From the NCBI GenBank assembly GCA_023014365.1, contig JAEBUN010000007.1, forward strand, positions 1 to 64,000: a stretch of 64,000 nt of DNA, given 5' to 3'. The position numbers were made by a program, and so were the translations under genes. Source of the stretch: Lepiota brunneoincarnata (lineage: Eukaryota; Basidiomycota; Agaricomycetes; Agaricales; Agaricaceae). The notes below the pieces were generated by a model. The model saw only the letters and a program-made list of their open reading frames with translations, did not search any database and had not been told where the DNA came from. Shown here piece after piece: positions 53,010 to 64,000 of this stretch (its first letter is position 1; every line of letters starts with the position of its first letter).

Positions 53010-54240
53010 CGACGAGTGGTGAGCTCGGAAAGCACTCGAAGCGGTTGAGGTGCGATACCATTGGCCTTGGGGACGGTCTATGTTGTGGATAAATTCTATA
53101 ATGCATCTGCCATTATGTACAACCTTTATGTGCTATGGACAATGTGTGTTGTTATAAACCAATTAGTGTGGGGAACTGATGATGAGCCTTAGTGGGCTAT
53201 GATAACGCTCGATTGCAAGAGCAAATTTACTCCGGAAAGAGCGATAAGATTCTCGAACTGCACGAACAAGTCGCTCAGCGTGTACACGACCTGCTTACTT
53301 CCAATGGCGAGTTTTACAGGTACGCATATATTTTTATTTCCTATTCCTTCATACATACCAACGCCCTTCCTTAAGCCAAGCCATCGGCGCAAACGCCGCC
53401 GATCTAACCCATACAAGTCAAGTTCGTTCAATGATGCACCACAGTTGCCCTACGCCACCATACGCGACGTAATCATCCGTGAGCTCTCGGACGAACACCA
53501 AGTGGACCCGGGGGTGCGTTTGAGATGTCTGAGGAAGAGGCAGTGGTGAGTGTAAGTATTACACAGGTACACAAGGCGAAAGTGTGGGGACGTGATGAAT
53601 GGGTTGTGGCCAAGGTGCAGAATTCAGAGGTGGGCAGATGGAGTGGGATTTGGATGCGTATAGGATTGTGATGTGAATGTTTGAGAAGTGGGCTGCTGAT
53701 TTACCGGTTTATTTTGTTGTCGGTGAGTTGTTTAACGGCATGCCTGGGGGGTCTTGAGGTTGAGGGTGCGGTAGATTTTGTTTCGGATCATTTGAGGCAA
53801 GGGTTGGATTTTGAGCGGGAGGCGGAGAATGCGAGGAAGATGGCGGTGTTTGTTGAGAGTGAGTTGTGTTCCCAAGGTGTATCTGGAGTATACGACCAAG
53901 AGGGTGATGATGGGGAATGGATCGATGGTGGGGCCGTTGAGCAATAAAAAGGCGATTAGGAGGCTGCTGGGTGAGAGCGGGGAAGAATCGGGAGTGTCCA
54001 TTACATCACCACCACCACTAAAAGGGGCATGAAAGCGATCATGCAAATGATGGTTGAACTGTTTTCAGCCCAGATATTTGAATGGGGTTGGGTCCACTGC
54101 AATCCACATCCCGGAAACGTGCTTATTCGGCCATCATCTATAGCTCCTAGACAACTGCAGCTTGTGTAACTGTGTTGCTGGATCATGGGACAGATTTTAA
54201 GCTGCGCACCCGGAAAACTACGAGCCTCATCACCATCTTT
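53010..54240 (+). pseudogene. ABC1/COQ8-type kinase, copy 2, frameshifted
   Basis: More of the kinase remains than in copy 1. It contains NASAI, EQVAQRVHDLL, QAIGANAA, then VDFVSDHLRQGLDFEREAEN (the ABC1 signature), VYLEYTTKRVM, MVELFSAQIFEWGWVHCNPHPGN and LLDHGTDFK. Several frame changes separate these pieces (near 53400, 53870 and 54130). The conserved HCDPHPGN motif reads HCNPHPGN. The family phosphorylates or gates lipid-related targets such as ubiquinone biosynthesis; this copy is not functional. Confidence 0.85.
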
Positions 54241-54845
54241 GTCATTGCACCCCCCACCATCTACAGAATCTGAGGACAATCGACACAGGACGAAGGGCCC
54301 TGATATAACACCAGCAACCTGTCGCAGTCTTCCCGCACCTCGGCATCCTCGATAGGCGTAGAATCCCCCGGATATAAGCATAGCCGGTGCTCCTACTCCA
54401 TAATAACTCCTTCCTACTCTTTCGAGCCTCGTGGCCTCAGGCAGGGTGTGTTTATTCTAAAGACGGCTCCGCTACTGGCGTCTGTTTAATCCTACGAAGA
54501 TAATGAACAAGCACTCAATCGCAGGTTCACATGATACATAACCTCGCATTTTTTATACCAGAAGTCGACATGCCTCATTCAATTCCGCAACAGCATCACA
54601 AAAGAGCACACAGCGCAATTCAATAATTGTTCGACCCTTCATCTCCGTTCTTCCAAGCTGTTCTCCATGCCATGAACACCATTAGTTCCGTCCGTGAATT
54701 CGAGTAACTGGATTGGAAAGACTGCGCCTCCGGGACTCGGATCCAATAATCATGAATAATCATGGGCTATTGTTCACACCAAGATAACCTGATGGGATGA
54801 GGCTAATGATGCAAGTCAGACGTTTATCCACGTTACGACGTACGA
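54210..54845. repeat. inverted duplicate of 58200-58900
   Basis: Words shared in inverse orientation include ATAAGCATAGCCGGTGCTC, CTGCGACAGGTTGCTGG-like and GTAACTGGATTGGAAAGAC-like sequences. It lies between the ABC1 and FCP1-like pseudogenes. The coding content is unknown. Confidence 0.75.
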
Positions 54846-55675
54846 GAGAGTGGGAGAGGCTCGGAAGCCATTTGTTGTACAGAAATAATTCGGCAAGGAC
54901 GACGTTGCTTCGCCGCTCAAAGCTCATGTGCAGCCCCACAACCATCTTTGTATCGACCTTAGGATGGGGAAGAAGGACATAGGCGTGCGAGAGCTGGAAT
55001 TTGCGAGAAAAAGGGTTTGCGGGTGTATTGAAGGGGAAGGAAGATACTGAGGATGTCTTGAGGAGGAGAGGAGCAATCACAAAAGGGGATGAGGAAACTG
55101 ACCCAATGCCCGTTGACAACGATGATCAGGTTGGAGAAGGAGGACAAGGGGGGGAACCTACGAACGAGCATAAACGGAAACGAAGGAGAACAAGAAGAAA
55201 GAAAGGATGGAGCAGCTCAAAAAGGTCACAGAGGAATATGAGAATCCGGGTAGGGTATACGGCGAGACGTTACTTGCTGTTGTGGGGATTTTGGATGCGG
55301 CGAAGAGGGAGAGTAATATTGCTGCGTGGATACGCAGTGGGGGGTTGATCGAGCCCTTATCGGCTGGGGAGGAAGGGGCACAGCCGGTGAGAAGGGAGAG
55401 ATCGTTTTCGCCCGAGGGTTCTGTCTCTACTACCACATCGAGCTCGGGGAGTCCAAGAAAGAAGACCAAGACGAACGGAGGGACCTTCTCAAATGGTGGT
55501 AAAAGAGCCATACAGGAGGAGGTTCCTGACACTCCGGTGTCTGCGAGTTTTCCGATTGAACACACCATCCCTGTGCCTTCGTCGCCACCACTTGGCGAGG
55601 GCTCACCTGTGCCACCCTCGGCAGAGGCGGAGATAGAGAAGACGGGGGTCCCGTTGACCGACAGTCAGGGTGAGT
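54846..55675 (+). pseudogene. 3' part of the FCP1-like gene, duplicated and broken
   Basis: Matches exon 2 of the gene at 42811-45017 from the region before LLLDDSPLKA onward. A 10-bp deletion near 54908 removes the LDD of that motif, and a stop and frame changes follow. 55207-55677 is open and corresponds to the charged C-terminus. About 113 bp encoding the last 41 residues are deleted, so the frame runs into the 3' flank. The catalytic N-terminal half is absent. Confidence 0.88.
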
Positions 55676-55832
55676 GATTCCAATCTCTTTCTCTATTTTC
55701 ATGACGGGGTATTAGGACAGTGTAATAACATCTTTTTTCTCATGTAGTATAGAGTATAACGATAAGTGAAGAGCACGACAGATTATGGATACAATAGATT
55801 TGGAATACAAATGATGTTATTGATACGGCTGT

Positions 55833-57147
55833 TCATTTCCACTTTATCCATTTTATTTTCCCTCTGGCCTTTTTCTCAGCGCTCTCCCTTGCCCTTGCCC
55901 TCCGCCTCCAGGCAGGAAACGATGTGGGATTCGATAACCACTTGTTAAATACAATCCTTTGCTCGGGATGTGCTCCACTGCCCACCCGCGCGTCTTTGAC
56001 AATCGTAATCCAGTTGCGGAAGTTGGTCGCATCCCCCAGCGCACCATAACACATCGCAATAGCGTCCACGTGGTGATCGATAGCTTGTGTGGTAAGCGTC
56101 GTACTCACAGGCCCTATGCTGGCATGCATGACTTGCATCTGCCAGCAGCGTTTTTGCTCGATGTCACCATTCCCCTCGTCGTCGTCCGAGTCCGAGTCGT
56201 TCTTGGGGGGCCCGCTGTTGGTGATTCGAGGAATGGATAAGCGTGTGGATTTGAGATCCTCAAGACCTTGTTGTTCAATAAGGGACAGTGCGTATTTGTG
56301 TGCGTTGATGAGGAGGTCGTCGGGGAGTGTGGGATCGCAACACCATTCCTCGAATGTCGGCGGGTTTGCACAATAATCATCATCATAATCGGAATCCTCG
56401 TCTAGTTCCAGTTCCTCGGGTTCCAATTCCTCTGATGCTGCGTCATCTCCGACGAGTTCGCTATCATAGGCCGGTAACGTACACCTCTGGCAGACACATT
56501 CAAACCCATACCTCTCTCTCAATATTTCCTGCCGCTGGGAACGGGATTCGAAGAAGGGTATGTAGGAAATGGTGATTTCCTCTCCGGGGGTGATAGGTCG
56601 GAGTGCGGTGAGTGTGAGTGTCAAAGTGGATGGGTCCCAAGACCAAGACGCGTTTGGGGCGCAACTGTGGTTACATCGGCTGGTGTGGAGGAAGAGCGCG
56701 CGGTGGGTTTTGAGTTCGCGGTGTGGGATGTCAAGTGGGACGTGGAGGTCAATCGCGAGCGCGTTGGTTTGCATTATATCTTCGTAGAAGCCGACTGGAG
56801 GCAGCAGGTTGGGGATTTGTTGGAGTGCCGGAGGTTTGGTGGGGATGTCGTCTTCTTTGGAAGAGGTGGCGAGGGAGGAGGCGAGGACGAGGAGTGATTT
56901 TGGGAGGGACTCGAAGAGTTCGGTGTACATCTCGGAAAGGGGCAAGGAGATGCCGAGGAGGTAGGGTGTGACGATGGTTGGGTGTTCGGTAAGGATAGTA
57001 GGTGTTGGGGTGGATGATGGGTGTAGTCGCGAACATTCCAAGCCCCTTTTCTTTCGCGTCGCGGATTTCGAAAGGGGGAGTGGTTGGAGGAGGGAGAGAG
57101 GGGATACGGGGATAAGAGATCCGCGACGATATCGTGAACACCGTCAT
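55833..57147 (-). CDS. SET-domain protein (one apparent frameshift)
   Basis: Intronless minus-strand frame starting at the ATG at 57147 (MTVFTISSRISYPRIPSL). It begins with the SET start EIRDAKEKGLGMFAT. One extra T near 57000 shifts the frame, and it continues with TILTEHPTIVTPYLLG. The SET core shows NHSCAPN, GEEITISY and the post-SET CVCQRC. An acidic insert and a long C-terminal helical region follow, ending at 55833. Such proteins methylate lysines on histones or other proteins using S-adenosylmethionine. The single +1 change in an otherwise well-kept gene may be a sequencing error. Its 3' end is copied at about 49870-50100. Confidence 0.8.
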
Positions 57148-58900
57148 CTAGGAAACAAGCGGATGTAGTGCCACCGAAATCGATGATGCAGAGAGTGTAG
57201 GAGCGGTGCCGCACGTAGGACGCAAAGTCGAAGTGTGGGTATGCGTGTGCAGGGTTGAGTCGGATGCGATTGTTGATATCTTCGCAGACAGGAGTTGGCG
57301 GGGGCTTTGGTGACTGTCCCATGTCTTCCGGAGAACATGGACGAGAGAGAGAAGGGTTTTTTTGTTTCGTAGCGTTCATGAAAGCGGATCTGGTCGTTGT
57401 CGTAGCCATCATGGAATAGTCGTGAGTGTTGGAGAGAAGAAACGTGAAGCTTGGGGTTTTTATAAGAATTTGGCCCTGATACAGCACTAGCACGCGGTAC
57501 CTGCAGGTCCCAAACGCCCACTTGAAGAGCGGCAGTAGCAGCAGAATTAGGAGTCCAGCCACAGAGCGTAACGCCTATCGAATAGATGAAACGCCTGATG
57601 GGGCTAGGTGGATTGACGCGTGTCCAGCACGAGGTGTGGCCAAAATATGAGAGACTCTGTACTCTCATTTATACACTTGAGAGCAATGGCTTTCCCTCCT
57701 CTAGAATCCTCTTTGGACGACTATTGGTGATGGACGCCATAGTGATAAGTCAAAAAAACAAAACCCAAAAAAAAAAACAAAGACGACATTGTATTTCGCG
57801 CTTATGTCATCGAGAGAGAAGAGCCTCGTGTGTTCTTCCCACCACAACAACACGAGGTCTGACATCAAGACCTCCAGTAGCCGAAACCTCGGCGAGGTGG
57901 CCGAATCGCACCACCAGGGCGATCTTTCTTCTACCCCCCACAGGTATCTGTTCTGCTCTCTCCAAATGATCTGAGGACGTACTTGTGGGCCACCGTGCTT
58001 CGCGAGGCCAACTACTCCCCATGGTGGAACCTTATTTCCGAAAGTGATGATCCCCTTTCTTGGATTCTGTGCAACAATAAACCATCCCAGAGCGTAAGAC
58101 AATAGTCTCACTACCAGCAGACGACCTCGGCCCGTTGGTGAACGATCCTTGCCTCCAACTGTGATTCGAGAATGGGTACCTATGGCGGTGTTATGGATTT
58201 CGTTATGGGCACTATGCTCGGCCTCCCATCTCTGTGCTGTTTGTAGCTCCCGGGCCTCGAGCACTGCCTTGTGTGTGAATAAACGTCCGACTTGCTTCAT
58301 TAGCTTCATCCCCTTGCTTCGTTTTGGTGTGAACAACAGCCCAGTATGGTTGGATCCGAGTCCCGGAGACATAGTCTTTCCAATCCAGTTACTTGAATTC
58401 ACGGACGGAACTAATATAATAGGGTTCACAGCCTGGAGAACAGCTTGGAAGAACGGAGACGAAAGATCGGACAATTATTGAATTGCACTGGGTGATCTCT
58501 TGTGGAATACAGGTTATCGCTGTTGTGGGGTTGAATGGGGCTTGTCGATTTCTAGTACCTGAAAACACGAGGCTATGTATCATATGAGCCTGCGATTGAG
58601 CGCTTGTCTGTTATCTTCCGAGGATCAAGCAGATGCCCTGGAAACCGGTCCCTAAATAACACAGCCCGCCCTGAGGCCACGAGGCTTGAAAGGGTTGGGG
58701 GGAGTCATGGAGCAAGAGCACCGGCTATGCTTATATCCAGAGGATTCTACGCCCGTCGAGGATGCCGAAGCACAGGAAAGACTGCGACAGCTTGCTGGCG
58801 TTACATCAGGGACCTTCGTCCTACATCGATAATCCTCAAATTCTGTAGCAGACGAGGGATGCAAAGACAAAGATGATGGCGAGGCTCGCCGTTCCGTCGG
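57148..58900 (-). other. possible exons of an unidentified gene; inverted duplicate of 54210-54845
   Basis: A 257-codon minus-strand frame (58474-57701) has no ATG start and no recognised family. Parts (TPKRSKGMKLMKQVGRL, ELQTAQRWEAEHSAH) look coding. 57148-57420 also carries an open minus-strand stretch upstream of the SET gene (ATTTTRSAFMNATKQK). 58640-58880 on the plus strand reads EDAEAQERLRQLAGVTSGTFV. The region 58200-58900 is repeated in inverse orientation at 54210-54845. A gene model cannot be fixed from sequence alone. Confidence 0.35.
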
Positions 58901-60798
58901 CGGGCGAGGGACCTCTGGTGCAGTAAATGCACTGCATGTATTTAACCTTATTTGCGGGCGAATTCTTCAACATTCCTCTCGGACTCTCCCAACACATCTA
59001 TCCCCATCCTTGGTTTGCATATCCCCCACCTTTCCAATATGCCTTGTGCCCCCCCAGCCAGAAAATGTTCTATACCGCCCCCCCAAGGCCGCTCCCTGTC
59101 ATGAACACCTTTCCCTCTGCCGATGCAATTGATAGGATCTTGCAATCACTGGACAAATCGCGTTGAACAGAGCGAAAGTGCACCACGACGTCATGGTATT
59201 TTTGGCCCAGCCTGCTTATCCTCCCGGACGAGGCATTACGCGTGTCTAATGAGTGAGGACCAGGATTTGTGATCAGCCAACCGACGACCGCCTCCGCTAC
59301 CATTGCTGTTGAGTACCTCTCCATATCTTGACCATCGTCACCGCAAGTTGCCATCCATGTTACCCGTTCCGGACGCAGCACCGGGCGGCCGGGACACTGC
59401 ATCTTCAATGAGGCTTTGACATACCACCCTCAATTGATTAATCACCGCCTCGCCAAGCAGTATTTACTCCGTAGCCTTAAGTCTCGGGTAGTGGGGCCTT
59501 AATCACAGTCCAAAGTTCTAGCAGCTCGTTCTCTACGCTTTCAAACAAATCCCAGATGTTTCCCGTTCCATTCCCCTGGGTTAATCCTTAGATATTGCAT
59601 CCTGGAACACGTAGCTGCTCGCTACATGTATAAGCTTACTCTTTTCCCAATGTTCAATTCGCTCTTATCCATCGTGACTATCACTGATACCACCAAAGGT
59701 TATCAATATTGATATATTTAAGCTAGAATTCATATATTACTCATCCCAAGTGCGAGCTGGTCGAGATGGCATAATCAAAATCGTGGACTTTGGCTGTTGT
59801 GGAGAGGAGTGGATAACAACCGCTCGTGTGGCACCCGCCGTCTTTCCTTCTACCAGTCCGGGCGATCAAACTACCCAGCCCTCGAGATCCTCGAACAGGC
59901 GCAACGATGCCCATGCCAACATGCTTCTGCCTACCCACCCCACCCCCTCCGCCCAACCCATGCCCGGCACGACCCATAGACTGGACATGCTGAACTCTAC
60001 GAGATTCCTTCATTTCTCTATATCTTTCAACATCTCAACCCCCCGATTGTAGTTTAGCTCATATCTCCCGAGTTCCTGTTGAGATTTTGTTTATGAACCT
60101 TCTGTTTGTGCTTGAACTTTAGTCTGTTTCATGTCCTTAGCTATACTCCAGACCTGTGGTATAAAGTGGACGAAAGATATACTAACGTATTCAATTGATG
60201 TGACCTTCCCGTCCTCATCCCTTCTCCCCCCCCTCTCTCCCGTCTAGGACTGCCAGAGCCCAGCAACTGACAGATGAAGTAAGTCGTTAAACTTAATAAT
60301 TAGTAATCACTTTCCCGATTGAAGTTCTTTATCTACCCACATTCATGAACAATCTGCAAGGGGATGGTCGATTCATCATCATCAAGTAGCCCGGAGCCCA
60401 AGAAGGCTCATTCCTTCTGCCGAGGGTGGGAAGGCTTATATTGATCCGCGGCACATGTAGGCCATCTAATCACCCCTGCTGTTTTGCGCTCACCACCACG
60501 TCCAATCTCCTGCACACAGGTACTATATTTATTCACCACCGGGCTCACTTGTCGCTGGTGATGACCATGTTTGCTGAAGCAGTGATGCCCGCAAAGATAA
60601 TAAATAGTGATGTAAAAATGAGACTATTCAACCCGGTGATCATCTCCACCGCTCATATGGTGACCAAGATATTGTTATTATTCTGAGAGCATCAACCTCG
60701 AGCTGGCTAGGAACAAGAAGCTACTGGTAGAAATATGCTCTATATGTGCTCGGTGGATGTGAATAGAGGTGAAAAGAAATCAAATGGTATGCACTATA
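58901..60798. other. no supported gene
   Basis: 1.9 kb of intergenic DNA. Frames at 59070-59408 (minus), 59750-60052 and 60426-60686 (plus) have no recognisable domains or signal. One TAAGCTTA at 59631. Confidence 0.5.
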
Positions 60799-61294
60799 TT
60801 ACTGTCCCTCCGAATTAGATTCACCACTTTCGGTGTCTCCCGTGTTATCAGATGTACCAGGATCAAAAGAGTCGCAGTCAGAGCCAGAGGCACCGTCTAT
60901 ATGGGGACAGTGTCATTAGCTGCACAGTTGAGGTGGGGCTAGCATGAAATCATACTGTCTGCAGTCTGGCCACAACAAAGGGGTTCTCCATCGCTATAGT
61001 GCGAAAACGTCAGCTTGAACCACGGATCTCGTTTTTTGAACATGGGCTCGAGCCACCCACCATTGGTCGGGATTACCCAACGGACTACAATTACTACCGC
61101 TAACAGTGCTTTTCTCGAGATCAAATGTCAGCTGAGAACCTGTTGGCACAAGTGACAGAGTTAGCAAGCACCCCAGAGCGGAGAAGTGATGAACGTGGAG
61201 ATTGCATACAACACAACTGTGTGCAGGATTTTGTTCCATCCTGGGCAGCCACGATGATGAAGAGGATGGCGAGGAACGAATATTTGAGGAGCAT
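60799..61294 (-). CDS. small secreted eight-cysteine protein, single module, intact
   Basis: Four exons on the minus strand, 61294-61210 (85), 61139-61061 (79), 60993-60956 (38) and 60896-60799 (98). The 67-70 and 59-bp GT-AG introns all fit in phase and total exactly 100 codons. The product has 99 residues: a signal peptide (MLLKYSFLAILFIIVAAQ), then cysteines in the order C-CC-C-C-CC-C with spacings 3, 16, 8, 5 and 12, then an acidic serine-rich tail. The order and the second-half spacings resemble class I hydrophobins, but the first spacing (3) is too short and the hydrophobic loops are missing. Intron 1 splits the third Cys codon (T/GT), intron 2 the fifth (TG/C), and intron 3 lies between Cys 7 and 8. 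Role unknown; surface or effector function is a guess. Confidence 0.8.
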
Positions 61295-61359
61295 GACAAT
61301 GTTGATTGTTGTTGAGGTGAGGAGCCGTGGTGAGGAAGTCATTGCCCAAGTCCCCAGAG

Positions 61360-61900
61360 TTTATCCCGTTTATTCGAGGATTATAATCGCCATCGTTCTA
61401 TCCCCGCGAGTTGAGAGTTCGGCACACAAACTAGACCCGCGGTACACTAGAAATACCCAGTGCAAAACTGGCTGATTAATTTCATGAAGGAGCCATCTCA
61501 TCCCTGGAATTTTAGAACGGACTGATGAATATGCGTGAACGATGTCTGTACGCAACTGCTAGTCCATTTCCAGAGTGCATATGCGGCGGGGGCGGGTTTT
61601 CGCCCCCGTTTTATTCGAGGATTGTAATCGCTATCGTTCTATCACTGCGAACTATGAGTTCGGTGCAGAAACAAGAGTCTCGATGCATTTGGAATACCCA
61701 GTGTACAAAATTGGTTTGTCAATGTTACGGAGGGGCCGGCTCACCGCAGGGTTTTTAGAGTGTACTAAGAATATGAGTGGATTCTGCCTATGCTAGTCCA
61801 TTTCCAGGAGCCTCTGCGAGGGAGTCATCGTGCGCACCGGTCGAATCGACCACCGGAATCGGAATGAGCAAGCTGTGAAGGAAAGAAAGGACGATCCAAG
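61360..61900. repeat. two tandem copies of a roughly 240-bp unit
   Basis: Units begin near 61360 and 61590 with a CGTTTTATTCGAGGATTGTAAT-like start (shortened here to CGAGGATTGTAATCGC), followed by GAGTTCGG and CTAGTCCATTTCCAG. A third copy is at 50105-50340. Confidence 0.85.
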
Positions 61901-62897
61901 TATGCAGTAAAGTTGTATGGTTGCCGATTTAGACGTACTTACCACCAGCTCGAGATACGTTCTTAATATCTTCCATTTTTACAAACCACTGAAAATGTGG
62001 ATTTAACTGGATAGTATGTGAGCAGGCAAACCAGGAAGACGAACCAGTCAGCAGAGAAATACTTAATCTATCGATCAATGGAGGAGATAGACGAGTTACT
62101 GAGAAGTTGTATGATACCTCTAGTTGGATTTGTCTATGCAACACTCACCATCATTCAGGCACGTAGTTGGCACTCTGCTTGTGAACCTTAACTGGAGACC
62201 TCCCTTTGACGCCAACGTTCAGCAATAATTTCTGATGACGGTAAGATGAGCTATGGCGTTTCCAGTTGTGGTGTGCCAGCTAGAAGACCAAAATCCAAAC
62301 CAACCGCCAGCGGAGCAGAATACACAGCGGGGATGGAGCAACAGTGAGCTGAGGAGCAGAGCACTTCCCCAAATAGTACAAATACGGGAGCAGCGATTAG
62401 AGTTGTGATAGTTGAGGTTTGCACATCAGCGGCCTTGAGGCGTCGTAGTCTCCGTAGAGGAGGACCCGTAACAGCACCGGATTCTTTATCACGGAAACGA
62501 CGAATGCTTTGCCAGTGGTAGTTCAAACATCAAAGCTTGCAAGATGGCCCTCTGACGTGCTGCGTTAGTATCTATCCTACATGGTCGTAGGCTTCGATAC
62601 AATCGGATAGCCGTTCCTTCAACATGGTCAATCATTTCGGGACCCACGGTAAGATGAGTTTTCTAGTACCAATAAAGCTAAATTGAAGACGTACTTTCGA
62701 AAATTCCAGAGCACTCGAGACAATATGCATGAACTCGTAGCTTCACGGCGATAGAACGGTGACGATTGCAGTCCTCCAGCCAAAGCAGCTTTCAAAGAAA
62801 TATAAAAACTAGGGACTCGGTCAAGATTTCTTTAGCACCAGTCACCAGTTGAAGCCACACTGCAATTCCTAATCTAAAGCGGGTCGCTAGCACTATC
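61901..62897. repeat. duplicated upstream region of the secreted-protein gene, copy 3
   Basis: Collinear with 50400-51338. No convincing gene. It ends at the former start codon of copy 3. Confidence 0.8.
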
Positions 62898-63642
62898 ATA
62901 TTCTTCAAATGTTCAGTCTTCACGATTTTCATCGCGGCTGCTGCTGTCCAGGGTGCTCAAAATGCTTGCACGAAGTTGTGCTGTACGTATCTTTTTATAG
63001 AGGCGTCTGGGGCCCGTAATCGTTTTGTATCGGTCATATCTTGCAATGGGAGGCCCGCAGCAACCCACGAATCTCTTCCGCCCTCCTATGTGAGTCCTTT
63101 GTCCGTGGTGGTTGGTGAGTAGCTCCTTGCGAGAAACGAACGAGATCCTGATCCAAGTTGACGATTCTTCACATTGTAGTCCCCCGCGTGCGGTTCTATG
63201 CTGACTCTGCCTCGGCTAATGCTAATGGTTCCTCTAAAGCAGGCGCTGGTGGTGCTCAGCTCGATGGAGGAGACTGTGCAATGATACATGAGAAAAGCGA
63301 GTTGGCTCCTATTGTCACAGAGTTTGTACACCATGGACCCAATGGTGCTGAGGGTACCTGTGGAAAATTTTGTTGTACGAGGCTTTCTTACGTCTGTTAC
63401 CCACATAGAGTATTTGCTCATTGTGTAACGTGTTGTACAGGTCGAATACGCTTCAAACCCATCAATGGTGTTTTTAACACTTCTGCTTGCAGCCCCTACG
63501 ACGAGCGCACTAACTCTTGGTAGGCGGGGTCTTGCAGGAAAGGTCACGGTTCATGCTGACTATTGTAGCCCTGATATAAATTTCATTCATGGAACAATCA
63601 AGGCCCATCCCCCTCCCGTTTGTTGCGAAGAATCTATACTAA
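62898..63642 (+). pseudogene. eight-cysteine secreted protein, tandem-domain copy 3
   Basis: Exon 1 (62898-62982, 85 nt) has the conserved length but starts with ATA in place of ATG. It encodes a signal-peptide-like stretch and NACTKLC-type cysteines. Exon 3 has lost the CC segment. Exon 4 (63243-63374, 132 nt), exon 5 (63441-63519, 79 nt) and exon 6 (63569-63642, 74 nt) are open and give the clearest view of module 2 (TCGKFC, ACSPYDE, PPPVCCEE). The last exon is deleted; block X follows directly. Confidence 0.75.
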
Positions 63643-63679
63643 GTACGCCTCCGCACAGACCTTGTTTTAGTCTCTTGGC

Positions 63680-63990
63680 TTTGTTTGGTATCAATCCAAT
63701 TCTTCGTAACCAACTATGGCATTCCTATAGACCTGGCCTACTGTTCCAGATTCAATCGGGGACCAACGTCATTCCAAACGTCCGGAGCGGGTAAGAAGTG
63801 ACGTGAACACGGGTTCTGGAAAATGTCCATGATGGGAATTGTTGGGTTGAGGATATTGGCGCTGGGTTCGGGTGTATTGCCCAAAAGCGCTACAGAGGAG
63901 CCAAGGCCCATGCCGCATGGGACGAAGGCATCATCCTGCCGGTGCGGGTCGTTGTATTATTATTCGGAGTCGTCCACGGCTTGTTGATGA
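63680..63990. repeat. duplicated block X, copy 3
   Basis: Same block as 46300-46730 and 52265-52710, continuing to the window end. In the other two copies an ABC1 fragment follows. Confidence 0.75.
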
Positions 63991-64000
63991 TGGGGACGGG

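Noticed and set aside
57701..58474. 257-codon minus frame as a complete gene
   Set aside because: No ATG at the start and no recognisable domain; treated as possible exons only.
60799..61294. Calling the small secreted protein a true hydrophobin
   Set aside because: The cysteine order fits, but the first spacing is three residues rather than five or more, and the hydrophobic loops are missing.
1..64000. tRNA or rRNA genes
   Set aside because: I saw no cloverleaf or rRNA-like segment by eye; a covariance-model search would be needed to exclude tRNAs.

Overview
The window looks like nuclear DNA of a filamentous basidiomycete, most likely an agaricomycete. Genes carry short GT-AG introns of about 50-70 bp. 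The recognisable families (TPR-CHAT, BTB/POZ, FCP1-type HAD, SET, ABC1/COQ8 kinase) and the dominance of chromodomain Ty3/gypsy elements fit that group. The genus cannot be named from sequence alone. Coordinates 1-34,000 are a nest of transposons; 34,000-64,000 hold a few host genes in a mosaic of segmental duplications. Left part: a Ty1/copia fragment (1-853) abuts a Ty3/gypsy chromovirus, copy A (854-10352), whose 5' LTR contains an apparently intact Tc1 element (1351-2596). A second, degenerate gypsy element (10353-12877) is split by a solo LTR of the first family (11281-11978). Copy B of the same chromovirus (15608-23843, minus strand) is full length and young: 698-bp LTRs differing at one base, a GCAGC target duplication and open gag, pol and accessory frames. 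It interrupts a minus-strand multi-exon gene. Another solo LTR (25781-26478) and a third gypsy gag (27.4-28.4 kb) follow. The chromovirus has two long overlapping frames downstream of pol, a zinc-knuckle protein and an acidic protein that ends inside the 3' LTR. It also shows a self-priming arrangement and a -1 gag/pol shift. Middle part: a TPR-CHAT gene (31.8-36.7 kb) is split by a 1,861-bp TG...CA insertion with a GCAC duplication. Then come a three-exon hypothetical gene (38394-39763, minus), a four-exon BTB/POZ gene (40656-41912), a MITE-like inverted repeat (about 42.25-42.63 kb) and an FCP1/NIF-type HAD gene (42811-45017). Right part: from 45 kb to the end, blocks are copied two to four times. 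They comprise an eight-cysteine secreted protein gene, an unidentified block, ABC1 kinase fragments, CHAT 3' fragments, the 3' end of the FCP1-like gene and the 3' end of the SET gene. Most copies are broken. One small secreted gene (60799-61294, minus) is intact. Its exon phases and several exon lengths match those of its larger, decayed relatives, which appear to encode two tandem copies of the same eight-cysteine module. That family, the overlapping accessory frames of the chromovirus and the abundance of the palindrome TAAGCTTA in the older repeat regions are the main points to follow up.
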